Source of the DNA: Spinacia oleracea
Taxonomy: Eukaryota; Streptophyta; Magnoliopsida; Caryophyllales; Amaranthaceae
Length of the DNA stretch: 64,000 bases
Assembly (NCBI RefSeq): GCF_020520425.1
Contig: NC_079487.1
Coordinates: 128,734,385-128,798,384 of the forward strand
Direction of reading: 5' to 3'
The notes beneath the pieces were generated by a model. That model did no database searches, was not told the origin of the DNA, and was given only the letters and a program-made list of their open reading frames with translations. Of this stretch, positions 37,840 to 49,157 are shown in pieces. Numbering within the stretch: the first letter of the stretch is position 1; each line of letters starts with the position of its first letter. The position numbers were made by a program, and so were the translations under genes.

Positions 37840-38557
37840 TGTGACCAGCCACATTATCAACTTGATGATGTGGCGCGTGTAGTTAATAATGAGAAAGTTA
37901 TTGACAGGTGTTACTTGACTTTTTATGCTGGTGTTACTTATACATTATATTCGTTGTTACTTTTCTTGTTTTTCCTGCAGTTTCTTGAATTTAATGTCAG
38001 AGGTTCCTTGTATAGACTGGTATTACTGATTCTCTATGCTGGTGTTACTTATACATTGTATTCGTTGTTACTGTTTTATTGCAGTTTCATGTTAGAGGTT
38101 CCTTGTATATAGACCGATGTTACTTGACTTTCTATGATAATGTTACTTATACGTTATATTCGTTGTTATTTTCTTGTTTTACTACAATTTCTTGAATTTC
38201 ATATTCGAGGTTCCTTATGTATATGGATGTTACTTGACTTTTTATGTCGGTGTTACCTTTTAGTTATTGCAATTTATTCAAATTCATGTTAGAGGTTTAT
38301 TGTATAACTGATGTTACTTGACTTTCTATGCTAGTGTTACTTATACATTGTTTTCGCTGTTACTTTCCTTGTTTTATTACTTTCTTCAATTTCATGTTAG
38401 AGGTTCTTTGTATATTTTGATGTTACTTTATTTTCTATGCTGATGTTACTTTATATTCTTTGCTGATGTTACTTTATTTTCTGGGCTTTAAACACATTGG
38501 GCTTATCTATAAGTGTGAATATATCACACCGTCAAGTTGATGGTATGGCTGGTCACA
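37840..38557. mobile_element. Inverted-repeat element with internal ~100-bp tandem repeats
   Basis: Ends tgtgaccagccacattatca (37840) and the inverse tgatggtatggctggtcaca (ending 38557) form an inverted pair of about 30 bp. The interior holds about five degenerate repeats of gttacttgactttctatgct, gtgttacttatacattatat and rgaggttccttgtata (37905-38480). Spurious frames arise from the repeat. Likely a non-autonomous DNA transposon; the superfamily is not assigned and no target duplication was confirmed. Confidence 0.6.
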
Positions 38558-38559
38558 TA

Positions 38560-38585
38560 CTCCCTCCGTCCCAGAATACTCGCAA
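38560..38585. mobile_element. Isolated Stowaway-type end
   Basis: The sequence tactccctccgtcccagaat looks like one Stowaway terminus directly beside the preceding element. I could not find a matching opposite end before the copia LTR at 39266, so the element is probably truncated. Confidence 0.5.
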
Positions 38586-38779
38586 CGATTTGACTTTTTG
38601 CGTTATTTACATAATTTACTTTGACCCTATTTTATTTAAAATATATGTAAATAAGTGTTAGCATATAATATATTGTTGGCTTCATCTTAATATATATTTT
38701 CAAAATATTAATACTTTATAAGTTTTTATAATATATAATTGAAGATATTAATGGTTGTTCCGGTGTTGAAGTGGATGAA

Positions 38780-39265
38780 ACAATGGGCTTCGAATGAAGG
38801 CCCTTTTGTGTGTGTTGAAGATCTTGCTAGCTCGAATGTGTCGTGTCCAAATCAACCTGCACAATAAGCAAGTTACTAGCCTCGGGGTGTTTCCGAGGAA
38901 AAGCCCCTCTGATGCCTAAGTAAGAACGATGCTCGGATTCTAGAGAGAGAAATTCTCTAGAAGAGTAGTCTTAAGGCGTGAAATGGGCGTACCTTGGTAT
39001 GTGAGCCATGACGGCTTATTTATAGTGTTTGTACAATAAATTCCCTTAGGTTATTTATTGTAAGTGGGCCTTGAGCCTTGATTGGTGGCTGAATAGCCTT
39101 TTTGGAATATAGTGCTTGTGGGTTTGATGCTGCTGTATTGAGCCATTGGGCTTTGGACTTAGTGGCCCAATTAATAGTCAATTGGGAGCCCAAACAATGG
39201 TTAAAGTTGTGTATTGGCAAGCGTGTTCGGTCAAACCATTGCGAGTTTGAAGTTCATAGAATCAC
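38780..39265 (-). repeat. Probable LTR fragment of an older retrotransposon
   Basis: Mixed-composition sequence differing from its AT-rich flanks. On the minus strand it contains a TATA-like actataaataagccgtc (about 39027-39010), followed by LTR-style transcribed sequence. No partner LTR or coding region is present. The SIRE-type element is inserted at its right edge. The identification is tentative. Confidence 0.35.
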
Positions 39266-40540
39266 TGATAGTTCAGTAGGAACACTTGACAAGAGGGGGG
39301 TGAATTGTTTCTTGGGAACTTGGGTAAGTTTCTTGCGGAATTTAAACAATAAAGAAACTGAGAATAATGAGCGAAGAAAGATATAAAATGGAGGAACCTT
39401 CTTGACCCTAATCAAGAAGAACCTCACTACTCTTTTGTATTAATGTAATAACTCTATTACAAATACACTCTCTAACTCGAGTTCCTCTCGAACACGAGTT
39501 CCCCACAGCAATCCCCTTTGATTACTGTGCTCCTCTTTCTCTCTCTGACTTAACTCTAAGTCGCTCCTTTTCTCTTTGACTTAACTCTAAGTCGCTCTGT
39601 TTCTCTTTGACTTAACTCTAAGTCAATTAAGGATCACTCAACCCTTAAACCCAAAATACAATTTGATATAAAACTCTAGTACGTAATAAAGCTCAAAGCA
39701 ATAAGGAACTCAAGGGACACTCTTTTGAAAACTGATTCTCTTTTAAAACGTTTAAGCTCTTAAAATATATTTTGCAAAGATCAGTTGTGTGTTTTGAAAA
39801 GCTAAAACTCTTCTCCTTTTATAGGAGAGTTTTACTTAGGGTTTGGTACCCATGTTTCCCTCAACCACCCACTAGCAGTTACTGCTCAGTAACATGGGCA
39901 TAGTTGGAGAGAAACAAGGGAGACCAAATCAAAACACTAAATGTACGTTGAACAGAAATACGTGGGGAGAGTTTCAAGGAACGTGGAAAAACTTTTACTT
40001 GAGAAACAAGGAGAGTAAATCAGAATCCTATGTTTCATTTATTAATTAAATACATTTTATTTATTAAAAAGATTTTCCAAGTTAAAACTCTTTTATAATT
40101 ACAGTTAACATATTTCATTTAAAACGTACCAAAATACTATGTCCCTTTCATACCAAATTACTTATAAACTTTATTAAATACTTACATAAATCCTAAAACA
40201 TAAACTCATATGTTGTAGTCTTCATGTTGCACCTTTAGAAGCTTCACTCGAAGACTTCCCGATTTGTTCCTTCTCTGGAACGCCGAGGATCCACATAATA
40301 TATGAGGATCTCGCCTTAGGAACTCGCCTAAGGATCTCGCCTTGCATAATGATTATTTCTTCAATGTAGTGTCTGACATGGATCAATTACTTGCTTATAT
40401 TCCACGTTGCTTAGTTTATCCAACTCAGGATCTCCTTAACTTAGCATTATCCCTCTAAGGATCTCGGAACCTATTATGCAACATAACTTAACCAATTGTC
40501 AGGAGTTTGCTTTTTCATCATCAAAACTTTAGGATCAACA
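39266..40540 (-). repeat. 3' LTR of the SIRE-like element
   Basis: 1,275 bp, almost identical to 47668-48945. It contains tandem gacttaactctaagtcgctc-type units (about 39545-39630), which may be enhancer-like repeats of the U3/R region. Confidence 0.95.
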
Positions 40541-41326
40541 ATATTCCCCCTTTTTGGTGATGACAACAAAAGCAAACTTTCACTAAATGCAGCAATAATC
40601 AATTAGAATAAATATAAAGCAATAAACTAAATAAACTAAATAAATTATTTTTATAAAAATTAATCTAAACTTCCTAAATGAAATTAAGGAAAATTTAAAA
40701 TTAATTTTAATAAACGAAAATAAAATTAGAAACGAGAAATAAATTTTTTATAAACTTACATCGAGAAGAGAGTAGTGAGACGGATTCAAGTGATCAATTT
40801 AAGTTAAGTTTGCATTCATTTCCCCCTGTTGGCATTAACAAAAAGTAGAAATACACAATACTAATATATACCGATTAGAGCGCCCTCCGATCAACGGTTG
40901 GCAAACTAAGTTAGCCTCAAAGTTAAGTTCCAACGTACTAGATTTGAATAGAAAACATAATAAATAACTAGTCATGATTTTAGAGATACGTTTGTTTATG
41001 AGTTCCACAGAAATAAAAGAATAAAAATCGTTATGTTTCCCAACAGAGGGTTACATACCAAAAAGAATATAAAAAATAAAATAAAAAGTTCCAAAAAAAA
41101 AATCAAAAGCGTAATGTAACACAAATGGATAGGATCAGGAATGACGGCTTGGGTATGTAGCAAGTTTAGGTTGTTCCTGTTTCAACTGCATATAGATACA
41201 TATCCTTTCTCAATTTCCATTGCGTCTTTTCATTCTTCCATTTTCTCATCATCATTCTCATTATCATAATATATATCAACAGACAACAGAGAACTGTTCA
41301 CCTTAGGAACCACGTTGTTAACCCAT

Positions 41327-41328
<2 letters not shown>

Positions 41329-41364
<36 letters not shown>
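41329..41364 (+). repeat. Poly(T) tract, 36 bases (poly(A) on the element strand)
   Basis: Uninterrupted T run inside the copia element, downstream of pol in element orientation. Confidence 0.9.
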
Positions 41365-41365
<1 letters not shown>

Positions 41366-41503
41366 GGTAACAACTGCATCCCTTTAATATAATTCACAAC
41401 CCAAAAAAAAATTCTCATAAACCAAATTTGCATCATCAACCGAAGGAACACGGAATGAGGTAAGTTCCCCCTTAGAACAATCCGTCTTATTTCTTTTTCG
41501 TTT

Positions 41504-41508
<5 letters not shown>

Positions 41509-41541
<33 letters not shown>
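41509..41541 (+). repeat. Poly(T) tract, about 33 bases
   Basis: Second long T run, directly abutting the GC-rich block and separated from the first by about 145 bp of ordinary sequence. Confidence 0.9.
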
Positions 41542-41542
<1 letters not shown>

Positions 41543-42493
41543 GAGCCCTTCCTTGCTGTTTTGCGTCGAACAGAAACCCAGAGGTGGGTGGGTGGGTAGG
41601 ATCGCAATCGGGTCTGGGCGACAGATATGGGTTGCGAACGGCAGGGTGGTTGGTTTGTTGGGTTCGCGAACAGGCTGGGGGCGAGTGGATCTGGGTTTGG
41701 GTTGTGGGTCGCGAACAGGTTTTGGGCGATATGGTTGGTGGAGTTGGACGGTGACGGTGAATGTGGGTGGCCGGCGTCGAGGGCAAGCTGGACGGTGGTT
41801 CTGGGCTGGGCGGAGATGGGTCGCGAACTGGGTGGTGAAAGGGTGTTCGCGAGCGGGTGTGGGTGGAGGGTTTTGGGGGGTGTTTGTCGGAAGTGGTGGT
41901 GTGGGTTTCGGCGACGACGGTGCTGCGATGCTTAGGGTTGAGCCGCTGCCGCCGGTGGTCGAGGCTGCTTGAGTCCGGCCGCCGGTGGTGGTGGTTATTT
42001 TCAATTTGGGCATTTTTCATGGCTAGGGTTTGAATTTGGGGATTTTTAATTTTTAGGGTTTCTTGTGTTTTGAATTGGTGAGATTGGTGTGATCCATAGG
42101 TGTGAGAGATCCATAGGTGTGATCCATTTGCTTTTAATTTTGGAAAAGATAAAATTTAATGGAATAAATGAAAAGTTGAAGGATATATTTATAAGAGAAA
42201 AAAAAACTTAATTTGTGGAAAAATAAAATTTGTGGAAAAATAAAATAAAATGAGTAAATAGAAATTTGTAACAAAAAAAAAAAAACCATGATCCTCCTAG
42301 ATTAGTGGAACTTTGTGAATTACGTATCTCATATTACTGACTAATTAAATACACATTTTTAATTCGAAATTTTTAGTTGTTCCTCAACGATGGTAAACTT
42401 CAGTTATGCTTTACGCACATGTATTTATAATGGTATACAGTAGTAATGCATAAATCTAAAAGAGTCATACCTCATGAGGATCTGTCAGCTTAC

Positions 42494-45400
42494 TTATCTT
42501 ATTTTGATCATCCCGAGTTCCATTCTCATTTTCTCATGCTTCTCTCTGCTTAAAGGTTTAGTCATAATATCTGCAATTTGATTCTCGGTTTGACAAAAGT
42601 CCAACTTGATTAAACCTTTTTCAACATTATCCTTAAGAAAGTGATGCCTAATATGAATATGCTTAACCCGGGAATGATGTACCGGATCCTTAGAAATGCA
42701 GATTGCGCTAGTGTTATCACAGTAAATAGGAACACAATCATATATGATCCCAAAATCCCTTAACTGTTGCTTTATCCACAGTATTTGAGAGCAACATGCA
42801 GCAGCTGCTACATATTCAGCTTCTGCTGTGGATAAAGCAACGGTATTCTGTTTCTTGGAACCCCAAGAAACCATGCAAGATCCTAGGAATTGAACCATAC
42901 CTGATGTGCTCTTTCGGTTTACTAAATCACCTGCATAGTCTGCATCTGCATATCCTTTTAAATCGAAAGTTCCACTTCTTGGATAAAACAGACATAGATC
43001 GTCTGTTCCTTTGAGGTATCTGAATATCCTCTTCACTGCAGTCATGAGGGACTCCTTTGGGTTTGATTGAAATCTTGCACACAACCCAACACTGAATGAT
43101 ATGTCTGGTCTGCTTGCGGTTAGGTATAGCAGAGATCCAATCATTCCTCTGTACGTCGTTTGATTCACACTTTTTCCTGTGGGATCCTCATCTAGTCTTG
43201 TGGCTGTTCCCATGGGAGTGTGATTTGTTTTCACTGAATCTAGCTCGTACTTTTTGAGGAGTTCCTTCACATATTTTTGTTGGTGGATCATAATTCCTTC
43301 CTTAGTTTGTTTGATTTGCAAACCAAGAAAGAAATTGAGTTCCCCCATCATACTCATTTCAAACTCACTGCACATTAAATTAGCAAAATCCTTGCACAAA
43401 TTTTCGTTAGTAGCACCAAATAATATATCATCGACATAAATTTGTACAACTAATAAGTCAGATCCTTTTGATTTTAAAAATAGAGTTTTATCGATTCTTC
43501 CACGTTTAAAATCATTTTGTAAAAGAAACTTTGATAATCTCTCGTACCACGATCTAGGAGCTTGCTTTAACCCATAAAGAGCTTTATCAAGCTTATAGAT
43601 GTGGTTCGGAAATTTGGGATTCTCAAAACCAGGGGGTTGTTCCACATAGACGTCTTCCTCAAGAAAACCATTTAAGAAAGCACATTTGACGTCCATCTGA
43701 TACAACTTGAATCCCATAAAGGCTGCAAAAGCAATTAGAATACGAATAGCTTCTAATCTAGCAACAGGAGCAAAGGTTTCTTCGAAATCAATACCTTCCT
43801 GTTGATTGTAGCCCTTGACTACTAACCTTGCCTTGTTCCTGATGATTGTAGTATGTTCATCGAGCTTGTTCCTGAACACCCACTTTAATCCTATGACTTT
43901 CTGATTCTTTGGCTTGGGTTCCAGATGCCATACCTTGTTCCTTTGGAACTCATTTAACTCATCTTGCATGGCAGTGATCCAATCAGCATCTTCCAAAGCT
44001 TCGGTGTGGTTCCTTGGCTCGATTGTGGAGAGGAACGCATGAAAAGCACAGAAGTTCCTTAGTTGAGACCTTGTTTGAGTTCCTTTCCTAATATTACTGA
44101 TAATCAGATCCATTGGGTGAGAACTTTGATGTTTCCAGGGCTTAGGTTGAAATTGTGCCACTGGAACATCTAAGGTCTCCTCAGTTCCTTCTGTTTCCTG
44201 AGATCCTTGTTCCTCTGCATCAGAGGTCTCTTGATCTTCTTCTGGTTCCTCAGAATTTGCATTTTCTTGTTCCTCATGATCAACATTTTCTGGTTCCTCA
44301 GGATCAGGGGTTCTTCTTCCAGGAACTCCTTGGTTAGTAGCAGTTTCTTGTGTTTGTGGATCTGCTATTCCATTTTGCTTTCTTCCAGGAGAGATTTCCT
44401 CATCATAATCTGTAAAACGAGTTAATCCAATTTCGAAATCTTCCTGTTCCCGAATCTCATCAACATTGTTAGCTTCATCAAATATTATATGTACACTCTC
44501 TTCAATACACATCGACCTTTTATTATAAACTCTATATGCTTTACTGTTTAAGGCGTATCCTAGGAACACGGCCTCATCACTTCTTTCATCGAATTTCCCT
44601 AAGTTTCTTTTGCCATTGTTGTGAACAAAGCATTTACACCCAAAGGCTCTAAAGTAAGAGATATTGGGTTTGTTTCCTTTTAATAACTCATAGGGAGTCT
44701 TGTTTAAAATGGCCCTGATCATTACTCTATTAACAATATAGCAAGCTGTGTTTACTGCTTCAGCCCAGAAGTTCCTTGGTAAGGAACTGGCAATTAACAT
44801 GGTTCTAGCCATGTCTTCCAAGGTTCTATTTTTCCTTTCAACGACTCCATTTTGTTGTGGAGTCCTAGGTGCAGAAAAGTTGTGATCCATACCTTGTTCC
44901 TTGCAGTATTCATCAAACTTGTGATTCTCGAATTCAGTTCCATGATCTGACCTTATATGTATTAGCTGACGTCCTGTGGATCTTTGTATTCTCTTAGCAA
45001 AAGCAACAAATTCATTAAACGTTTCATCTTTACTTGCTAAGAAAATAACCCAGGTAAATCGAGAAAAATCGTCAACAATAACCAAGACATAACGTTTTCC
45101 ACTTCTACTTTGAATTCTCATAGGTCCACACAAATCCATATGGATGAGTTCCAATGGTTTAGTTGTGCTGACCATTTTCTTAGGCTTGAAAGAGCTCCTG
45201 ACATGCTTTCCTTTGGCACATGCTTCACAAACTTTGTCTTTAAGGAACTTGATGGAAGGTAGACCTCTCACTAGTTCCTTTGATCTCAGTTTGTCAAGCA
45301 ATGAAAAGCTAGCATGTCCGAATCTCTTGTGCCATAGAAGTGGATCCTCCTCAATAACACTAAGACAAGTTAAGTTGTTCCTTGGAACTTTGTTGAGATC

Positions 45401-45766
45401 CACAGTATACGTGTTCCCTTTGCGAGTTCCTTCCAAAATAACTTCCTTACTGTTATTGTTAATAATTCGACAACTTTCTGAAGTAAAGCTTACCGAGTTT
45501 CCTTTGTCACAGAATTGTGAAATACTAAGCAGACTGTGCATTAAACCTTCTACCAGGAACACATTATCAATTGAATGGGAACTTGACCTTCCTACTTTTC
45601 CAATGGCGATGATTTCACCTTTCTTGTTGTCTCCAAAGGTCACAGTTCCTCCGTTGTAGGCCTCTAGTGAGAGAAATTTGGTTTTATCTCCTGTCATGTG
45701 CTTGGAACACCCGCTATCAAGATACCACGAGTTGTTCCCCCTCACTAGGACCTGCAATATTATCAA
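42494..45766 (-). CDS. pol: Copia pol: protease, integrase, reverse transcriptase, RNase H
   Basis: An open frame of about 1,090 codons. Protease: [14 protein letters not shown] (catalytic Asp in DSG) near residues 13-26. GAG-pre-integrase: [12 protein letters not shown] with CEACAKGKH. Integrase core: Asp in HMDLCGP, Asp in SDHGTEFE and Glu in [25 protein letters not shown] and the catalytic YVDDILFG. RNase [23 protein letters not shown] and the terminal IADIMTKPL. No internal stops or frameshifts, so all catalytic motifs are intact. The frame opens at the gag end in a different register. No ATG lies at the 5' edge (TTG at 45766), so a separate start is unlikely. Expression would need frameshifting or fusion with gag. 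Confidence 0.93.
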   Translation of the reverse strand: MIILQVLVRGNNSWYLDSGCSKHMTGDKTKFLSLEAYNGGTVTFGDNKKGEIIAIGKVGRSSSHSIDNVFLVEGLMHSLLSISQFCDKGNSVSFTSESCRIINNNSKEVILEGTRKGNTYTVDLNKVPRNNLTCLSVIEEDPLLWHKRFGHASFSLLDKLRSKELVRGLPSIKFLKDKVCEACAKGKHVRSSFKPKKMVSTTKPLELIHMDLCGPMRIQSRSGKRYVLVIVDDFSRFTWVIFLASKDETFNEFVAFAKRIQRSTGRQLIHIRSDHGTEFENHKFDEYCKEQGMDHNFSAPRTPQQNGVVERKNRTLEDMARTMLIASSLPRNFWAEAVNTACYIVNRVMIRAILNKTPYELLKGNKPNISYFRAFGCKCFVHNNGKRNLGKFDERSDEAVFLGYALNSKAYRVYNKRSMCIEESVHIIFDEANNVDEIREQEDFEIGLTRFTDYDEEISPGRKQNGIADPQTQETATNQGVPGRRTPDPEEPENVDHEEQENANSEEPEEDQETSDAEEQGSQETEGTEETLDVPVAQFQPKPWKHQSSHPMDLIISNIRKGTQTRSQLRNFCAFHAFLSTIEPRNHTEALEDADWITAMQDELNEFQRNKVWHLEPKPKNQKVIGLKWVFRNKLDEHTTIIRNKARLVVKGYNQQEGIDFEETFAPVARLEAIRILIAFAAFMGFKLYQMDVKCAFLNGFLEEDVYVEQPPGFENPKFPNHIYKLDKALYGLKQAPRSWYERLSKFLLQNDFKRGRIDKTLFLKSKGSDLLVVQIYVDDILFGATNENLCKDFANLMCSEFEMSMMGELNFFLGLQIKQTKEGIMIHQQKYVKELLKKYELDSVKTNHTPMGTATRLDEDPTGKSVNQTTYRGMIGSLLYLTASRPDISFSVGLCARFQSNPKESLMTAVKRIFRYLKGTDDLCLFYPRSGTFDLKGYADADYAGDLVNRKSTSGMVQFLGSCMVSWGSKKQNTVALSTAEAEYVAAAACCSQILWIKQQLRDFGIIYDCVPIYCDNTSAICISKDPVHHSRVKHIHIRHHFLKDNVEKGLIKLDFCQTENQIADIMTKPLSREKHEKMRMELGMIKIR

Positions 45767-47601
45767 TTGTTAGATACAGGAACTCGGGTTTCCTCGAGTT
45801 CCTTTTCTACTAAAGGATCATCTTTCTTAATCCATATCTTCTTGACAATGTTCTGGTTTTTATTGAACAGATCCTTCTTTTTGGAACACTCAGTCACAAC
45901 ATGATCACCAGTACCACAAAAGGAACAAACTTTGACACTAGGCAGTTCCACATAATTTTTCTTTTTACCATTGTTCCTTTTATAGTAAAAACCTAGGCCT
46001 TCAGTTCTCTTAGATTGAGCCTTCTCAATCCACTTAGGCGTGATTCTAGGAGATTGTTTATGTGCATTTGCTAAGGCTAGTTCCTTGGTTAATTTCTCCT
46101 TTTGTTCCTTTACTGTGACCAACTCACTGTTTAATTTTTCCAAATCAACGTTAAAGACCCCCATGCTAATCTCAGTGGACTTGCTAGGATCTAGGCTTAA
46201 ATTAAACAGTTTATATTGACTGAGTTCCACTTTGAGAAGAATGTTTTCATTTTTGACTCTCTCAAAGGAGTTTTGAAGAGCAGTGTTTCTATCAAGCAAG
46301 TCAAAGAACCTACCCTGTACATCAGATCTAACATTATTAAGGTAGGTCATGTGTCCCTTGGTGAGTTCCAAGGCTTTGTCACTTTGAGCCTTTATTACAT
46401 TGAGCTTTTTAAAGTTATCTAGAGTTTCTATCAATAATTCCACTAACTTATTTTTAGACAGAGATTGAAGAGTTGAGGAACTTACTTCTTTTGATGGATC
46501 TTGGGTTGTTCCATCAATCTTTGCCATAAGACAAAGGTTTGCTGTTTCTTCATTTGGTTGATCCTCATCTTCTTCCGAGTCAGTAGCATCTCCCCAAGCT
46601 GCGATCATAGCCTTCTTGAAGTTGGGTTTGGCAAAGGTTGATTTGTTGAATCTTTCCTTGGACAGATCCTTTCCCTTGCCTTTCCCTTTTTCATTTTCCC
46701 ACTGAGGGCAGTCTTTGATTAGATGGTCTGATTCTCCGCACTTGAAACATCCTTGGTCAGGCTTGGAACCGCTTGGTTTTCTCATTGAGTTCCTTCCTCT
46801 TAGATTTCCAGGTTTAGAGTTCCTGTAAAATCTTTTCATTCTTCTGACCAACATGGCAGCTTCTTCTTCATCAGGATCCGAGTCCTCCTGTTCCTCAGCC
46901 TTAAGAGCAAGGCCTCGATTCTTGGGATTCTCAGGAACAGCTGCTCCTAGATGTAATTCATGCGTCATCAAGGATCCCGCCAATTGTTCAATGTTGAATT
47001 TGGTGAAATCCTTTGTTTCGAACAATGCCGTGACCTTGGTTCTCCATCTATCATCCTGTGGCATGCTCCTTAGGATCTTCCTAACCTGTTCATCAGAGGG
47101 AATATTTCTTCCAAGAGAAACTAGTTCATTAGTGATATTAGTGAAACGAGTAAACATTTCCTGTATTGTTTCTCTTGGTTGCATTTCAAAACGTTCATAC
47201 TTAGACATTAATAAATCAATTTTTGAACGTTTGACCTCATTAGTTCCTTCATGAGTTATTTGAAGGAGATCCCAGATTTGCTTTGCGCTCTTGCACCCCA
47301 TAACTCTGTTATGTTCATGAGGTCCAAGGCCGCAATGCAAGATTTTCACAGCCATTGCGTTGATTTCGAATTTCTCAAAATCTTCCTTAGTAAAATCAGA
47401 CATAGGTTTAGGAACTACCTCATTTTGAGCATTGGTCATTGTTACCTCGAAATCGCCGACTTCTATGACTCGCCAGACTTGATAATTCTCTGCCTTGATG
47501 TAGATCTCCATCCTGTTCTTCCAGTAGGTGTAGAATTTTCCGTTGAACATTGGAGGTCTTTGAGTGGAATAACCTTCCTCGAGTTTCTCGTAAGCGTTCA
47601 T
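45763..47601 (-). CDS. gag: Copia Gag with two CCHC zinc knuckles
   Basis: The open frame extends back to 47832 through the PBS, but the likely start is the ATG at 47601, about 53 nt inside the PBS, giving 612 aa. The N-terminus ([20 protein letters not shown]) leads the UBN2-type Gag core ([20 protein letters not shown]). A first zinc knuckle C-x2-C-x4-H-x4-C ([14 protein letters not shown]) and a second one near the C-terminus ([14 protein letters not shown]) are present. A coiled-coil-like Lys/Leu/Glu region lies between. It ends ETRVPVSNN and TGA at 45765-45763, overlapping the pol frame by 4 nt. Confidence 0.9.
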   Translation of the reverse strand: MNAYEKLEEGYSTQRPPMFNGKFYTYWKNRMEIYIKAENYQVWRVIEVGDFEVTMTNAQNEVVPKPMSDFTKEDFEKFEINAMAVKILHCGLGPHEHNRVMGCKSAKQIWDLLQITHEGTNEVKRSKIDLLMSKYERFEMQPRETIQEMFTRFTNITNELVSLGRNIPSDEQVRKILRSMPQDDRWRTKVTALFETKDFTKFNIEQLAGSLMTHELHLGAAVPENPKNRGLALKAEEQEDSDPDEEEAAMLVRRMKRFYRNSKPGNLRGRNSMRKPSGSKPDQGCFKCGESDHLIKDCPQWENEKGKGKGKDLSKERFNKSTFAKPNFKKAMIAAWGDATDSEEDEDQPNEETANLCLMAKIDGTTQDPSKEVSSSTLQSLSKNKLVELLIETLDNFKKLNVIKAQSDKALELTKGHMTYLNNVRSDVQGRFFDLLDRNTALQNSFERVKNENILLKVELSQYKLFNLSLDPSKSTEISMGVFNVDLEKLNSELVTVKEQKEKLTKELALANAHKQSPRITPKWIEKAQSKRTEGLGFYYKRNNGKKKNYVELPSVKVCSFCGTGDHVVTECSKKKDLFNKNQNIVKKIWIKKDDPLVEKELEETRVPVSNN

Positions 47602-47653
47602 ATTTTCCAGGAACTTTTTCTCAACAGGGTTTCCTGTATTTTTGTGAGATCCT

Positions 47654-47665
47654 GCTCTGATACCA
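47654..47665 (-). promoter_or_regulatory. Primer-binding site (initiator tRNA-Met type)
   Basis: The minus-strand sequence TGGTATCAGAGC lies 2 nt from the 5' LTR edge and is complementary to the 3' end of plant initiator tRNA-Met. Confidence 0.9.
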
Positions 47666-47667
47666 AC

Positions 47668-48945
47668 TGATAGTTCAGTAGGAACACTTGACAAGAGGGG
47701 GGGGGTGAATTGTTTCTTGGGAACTTGGGTAAGTTTCTTGCGGAATTTAAACAATAAAGAAACTGAGAATAATGAGCGAAGAAAGATATAAAATGGAGGA
47801 ACCTTCTTGACCCTAATCAAGAAGAACCTCACTACTCTTTTGTATTAATGTAATAACTCTATTACAAATACACTCTCTAACTCGAGTTCCTCTCGAACAC
47901 GAGTTCCCCACAGCAATCCCCTTTGATTACTGTGCTCCTCTTTCTCTCTCTGACTTAACTCTAAGTCGCTCCTTTTCTCTTTGACTTAACTCTAAGTCGC
48001 TCTGTTTCTCTTTGACTTAACTCTAAGTCAATTAAGGATCACTCAACCCTTAAACCCAAAATACAATTTGATATAAAACTCTAGTACGTAATAAAGCTCA
48101 AAGCAATAAGGAACTCAAGGGACACTCTTTTGAAAACTGATTCTCTTTTGAAACGTTTAAGCTCTTAAAATATATTTTGCAAAGATCAGTTGTGTGTTTT
48201 GAAAAGCTAAAACTCTTCTCCTTTTATAGGAGAGTTTTACTTAGGGTTTGGTACCCATGTTTCCCTCAACCACCCACTAGCAGTTACTGCTCAGTAACAT
48301 GGGCATAGTTGGAGAGAAACAAGGGAGACCAAATCAAAACACTAAATGTACGTTGAACAGAAATACGTGGGGAGAGTTTCAAGGAACGTGGAAAAACTTT
48401 TACTTGAGAAACAAGGAGAGTAAATCAGAATCCTATGTTTCATTTATTAATTAAATACATTTTATTTATTAAAAAGATTTTCCAAGTTAAAACTCTTTTA
48501 TAATTACAGTTAACATATTTCATTTAAAACGTACCAAAATACTATGTCCCTTTCATACCAAATTACTTATAAACTTTATTAAATACTTACATAAATCCTA
48601 AAACATAAACTCATATGTTGTAGTCTTCATGTTGCACCTTTAGAAGCTTCACTCGAAGACTTCCCGATTTGTTCCTTCTCTGGAACGCCGAGGATCCACA
48701 TAATATATGAGGATCTCGCCTTAGGAACTCGCCTAAGGATCTCGCCTTGCATAATGATTATTTCTTCAATGTAGTGTCTGACATGGATCAATTACTTGCT
48801 TATATTCCACGTTGCTTAGTTTATCCAACTCAGGATCTCCTTAACTTAGCATTATCCCTCTAAGGATCTCGGAACCTATTATGCAACATAACTTAACCAA
48901 TTGTCAGGAGTTTGCTTTGTCATCAGCAAAACTTTAGGATCAACA
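47668..48945 (-). repeat. 5' LTR of the SIRE-like element
   Basis: 1,278 bp. It differs from the 3' LTR by a longer G run near 47698, A/G near 48151, and two changes close to the outer edge (about 48919-48926), as judged by eye. Confidence 0.95.
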
Positions 48946-49157
48946 ATCATAGACTAAAATATAACGATAAATATACATGACCATTTCATTCACAAAAGTA
49001 AACCCATGTCCCAACTACAACGATGCACTAGACAATACGTTTCTACGCATACAACAACACTAGCAAAAAGAAATGTGAATACGCAATCAATAATCTAAAT
49101 CAGTTGATAATTGATGATCACTTAACCACCAACAAATGTTTATCAGGTTTTAGGCAA

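Larger units (their letters stand above)
40541..42493 (-). other. Non-pol 3' region of the SIRE-like element with poly(A)-bounded GC-rich insert
   Basis: Between the pol stop and the purine tract. AT-rich flanks surround a GC-rich block at 41542-42000. On its plus-strand left side lies a T run of about 33 (41509-41541), and a second T run of 36 at 41329-41364. Read on the minus strand, the block starts near an ATG (42020) and encodes Pro/Thr/Arg-rich low-complexity frames in two registers. It ends at the A runs, like a retroposed transcript. SIRE elements often carry an envelope-like frame here; I see no membrane-protein features, so I do not call one. Confidence 0.6.
39266..48945 (-). mobile_element. 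Ty1-copia retrotransposon, SIRE/Maximus-like, nearly complete
   Basis: A 9,680-bp element on the minus strand. LTRs: 47668-48945 (5') and 39266-40540 (3'), bounded TGTTGATC...ACTATCA. By eye they differ by about three substitutions and a G-run length change. The PBS TGGTATCAGAGC (47665-47654) starts 2 nt inside the 5' LTR. The purine tract lies just before the 3' LTR (about 40557-40541). Flanking pentamers ATCAC (39261-39265) and ATCAT (48946-48950) look like a target duplication with one change. Order: 5' LTR, gag, protease, integrase, RT, RNase H, a 1.95-kb extra region, 3' LTR, i.e. copia order. Long LTRs, two zinc knuckles and the extra 3' region suit the SIRE lineage. Confidence 0.95.

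Noticed and set aside
41553-41972. 139-codon Gly/Trp/Val-rich plus-strand frame
   Set aside because: Antisense to the GC-rich block in the copia element; low complexity and no recognisable domain.
42796-47670. Several plus-strand frames of 60-170 codons
   Set aside because: All are antisense shadows of gag and pol of the retrotransposon.
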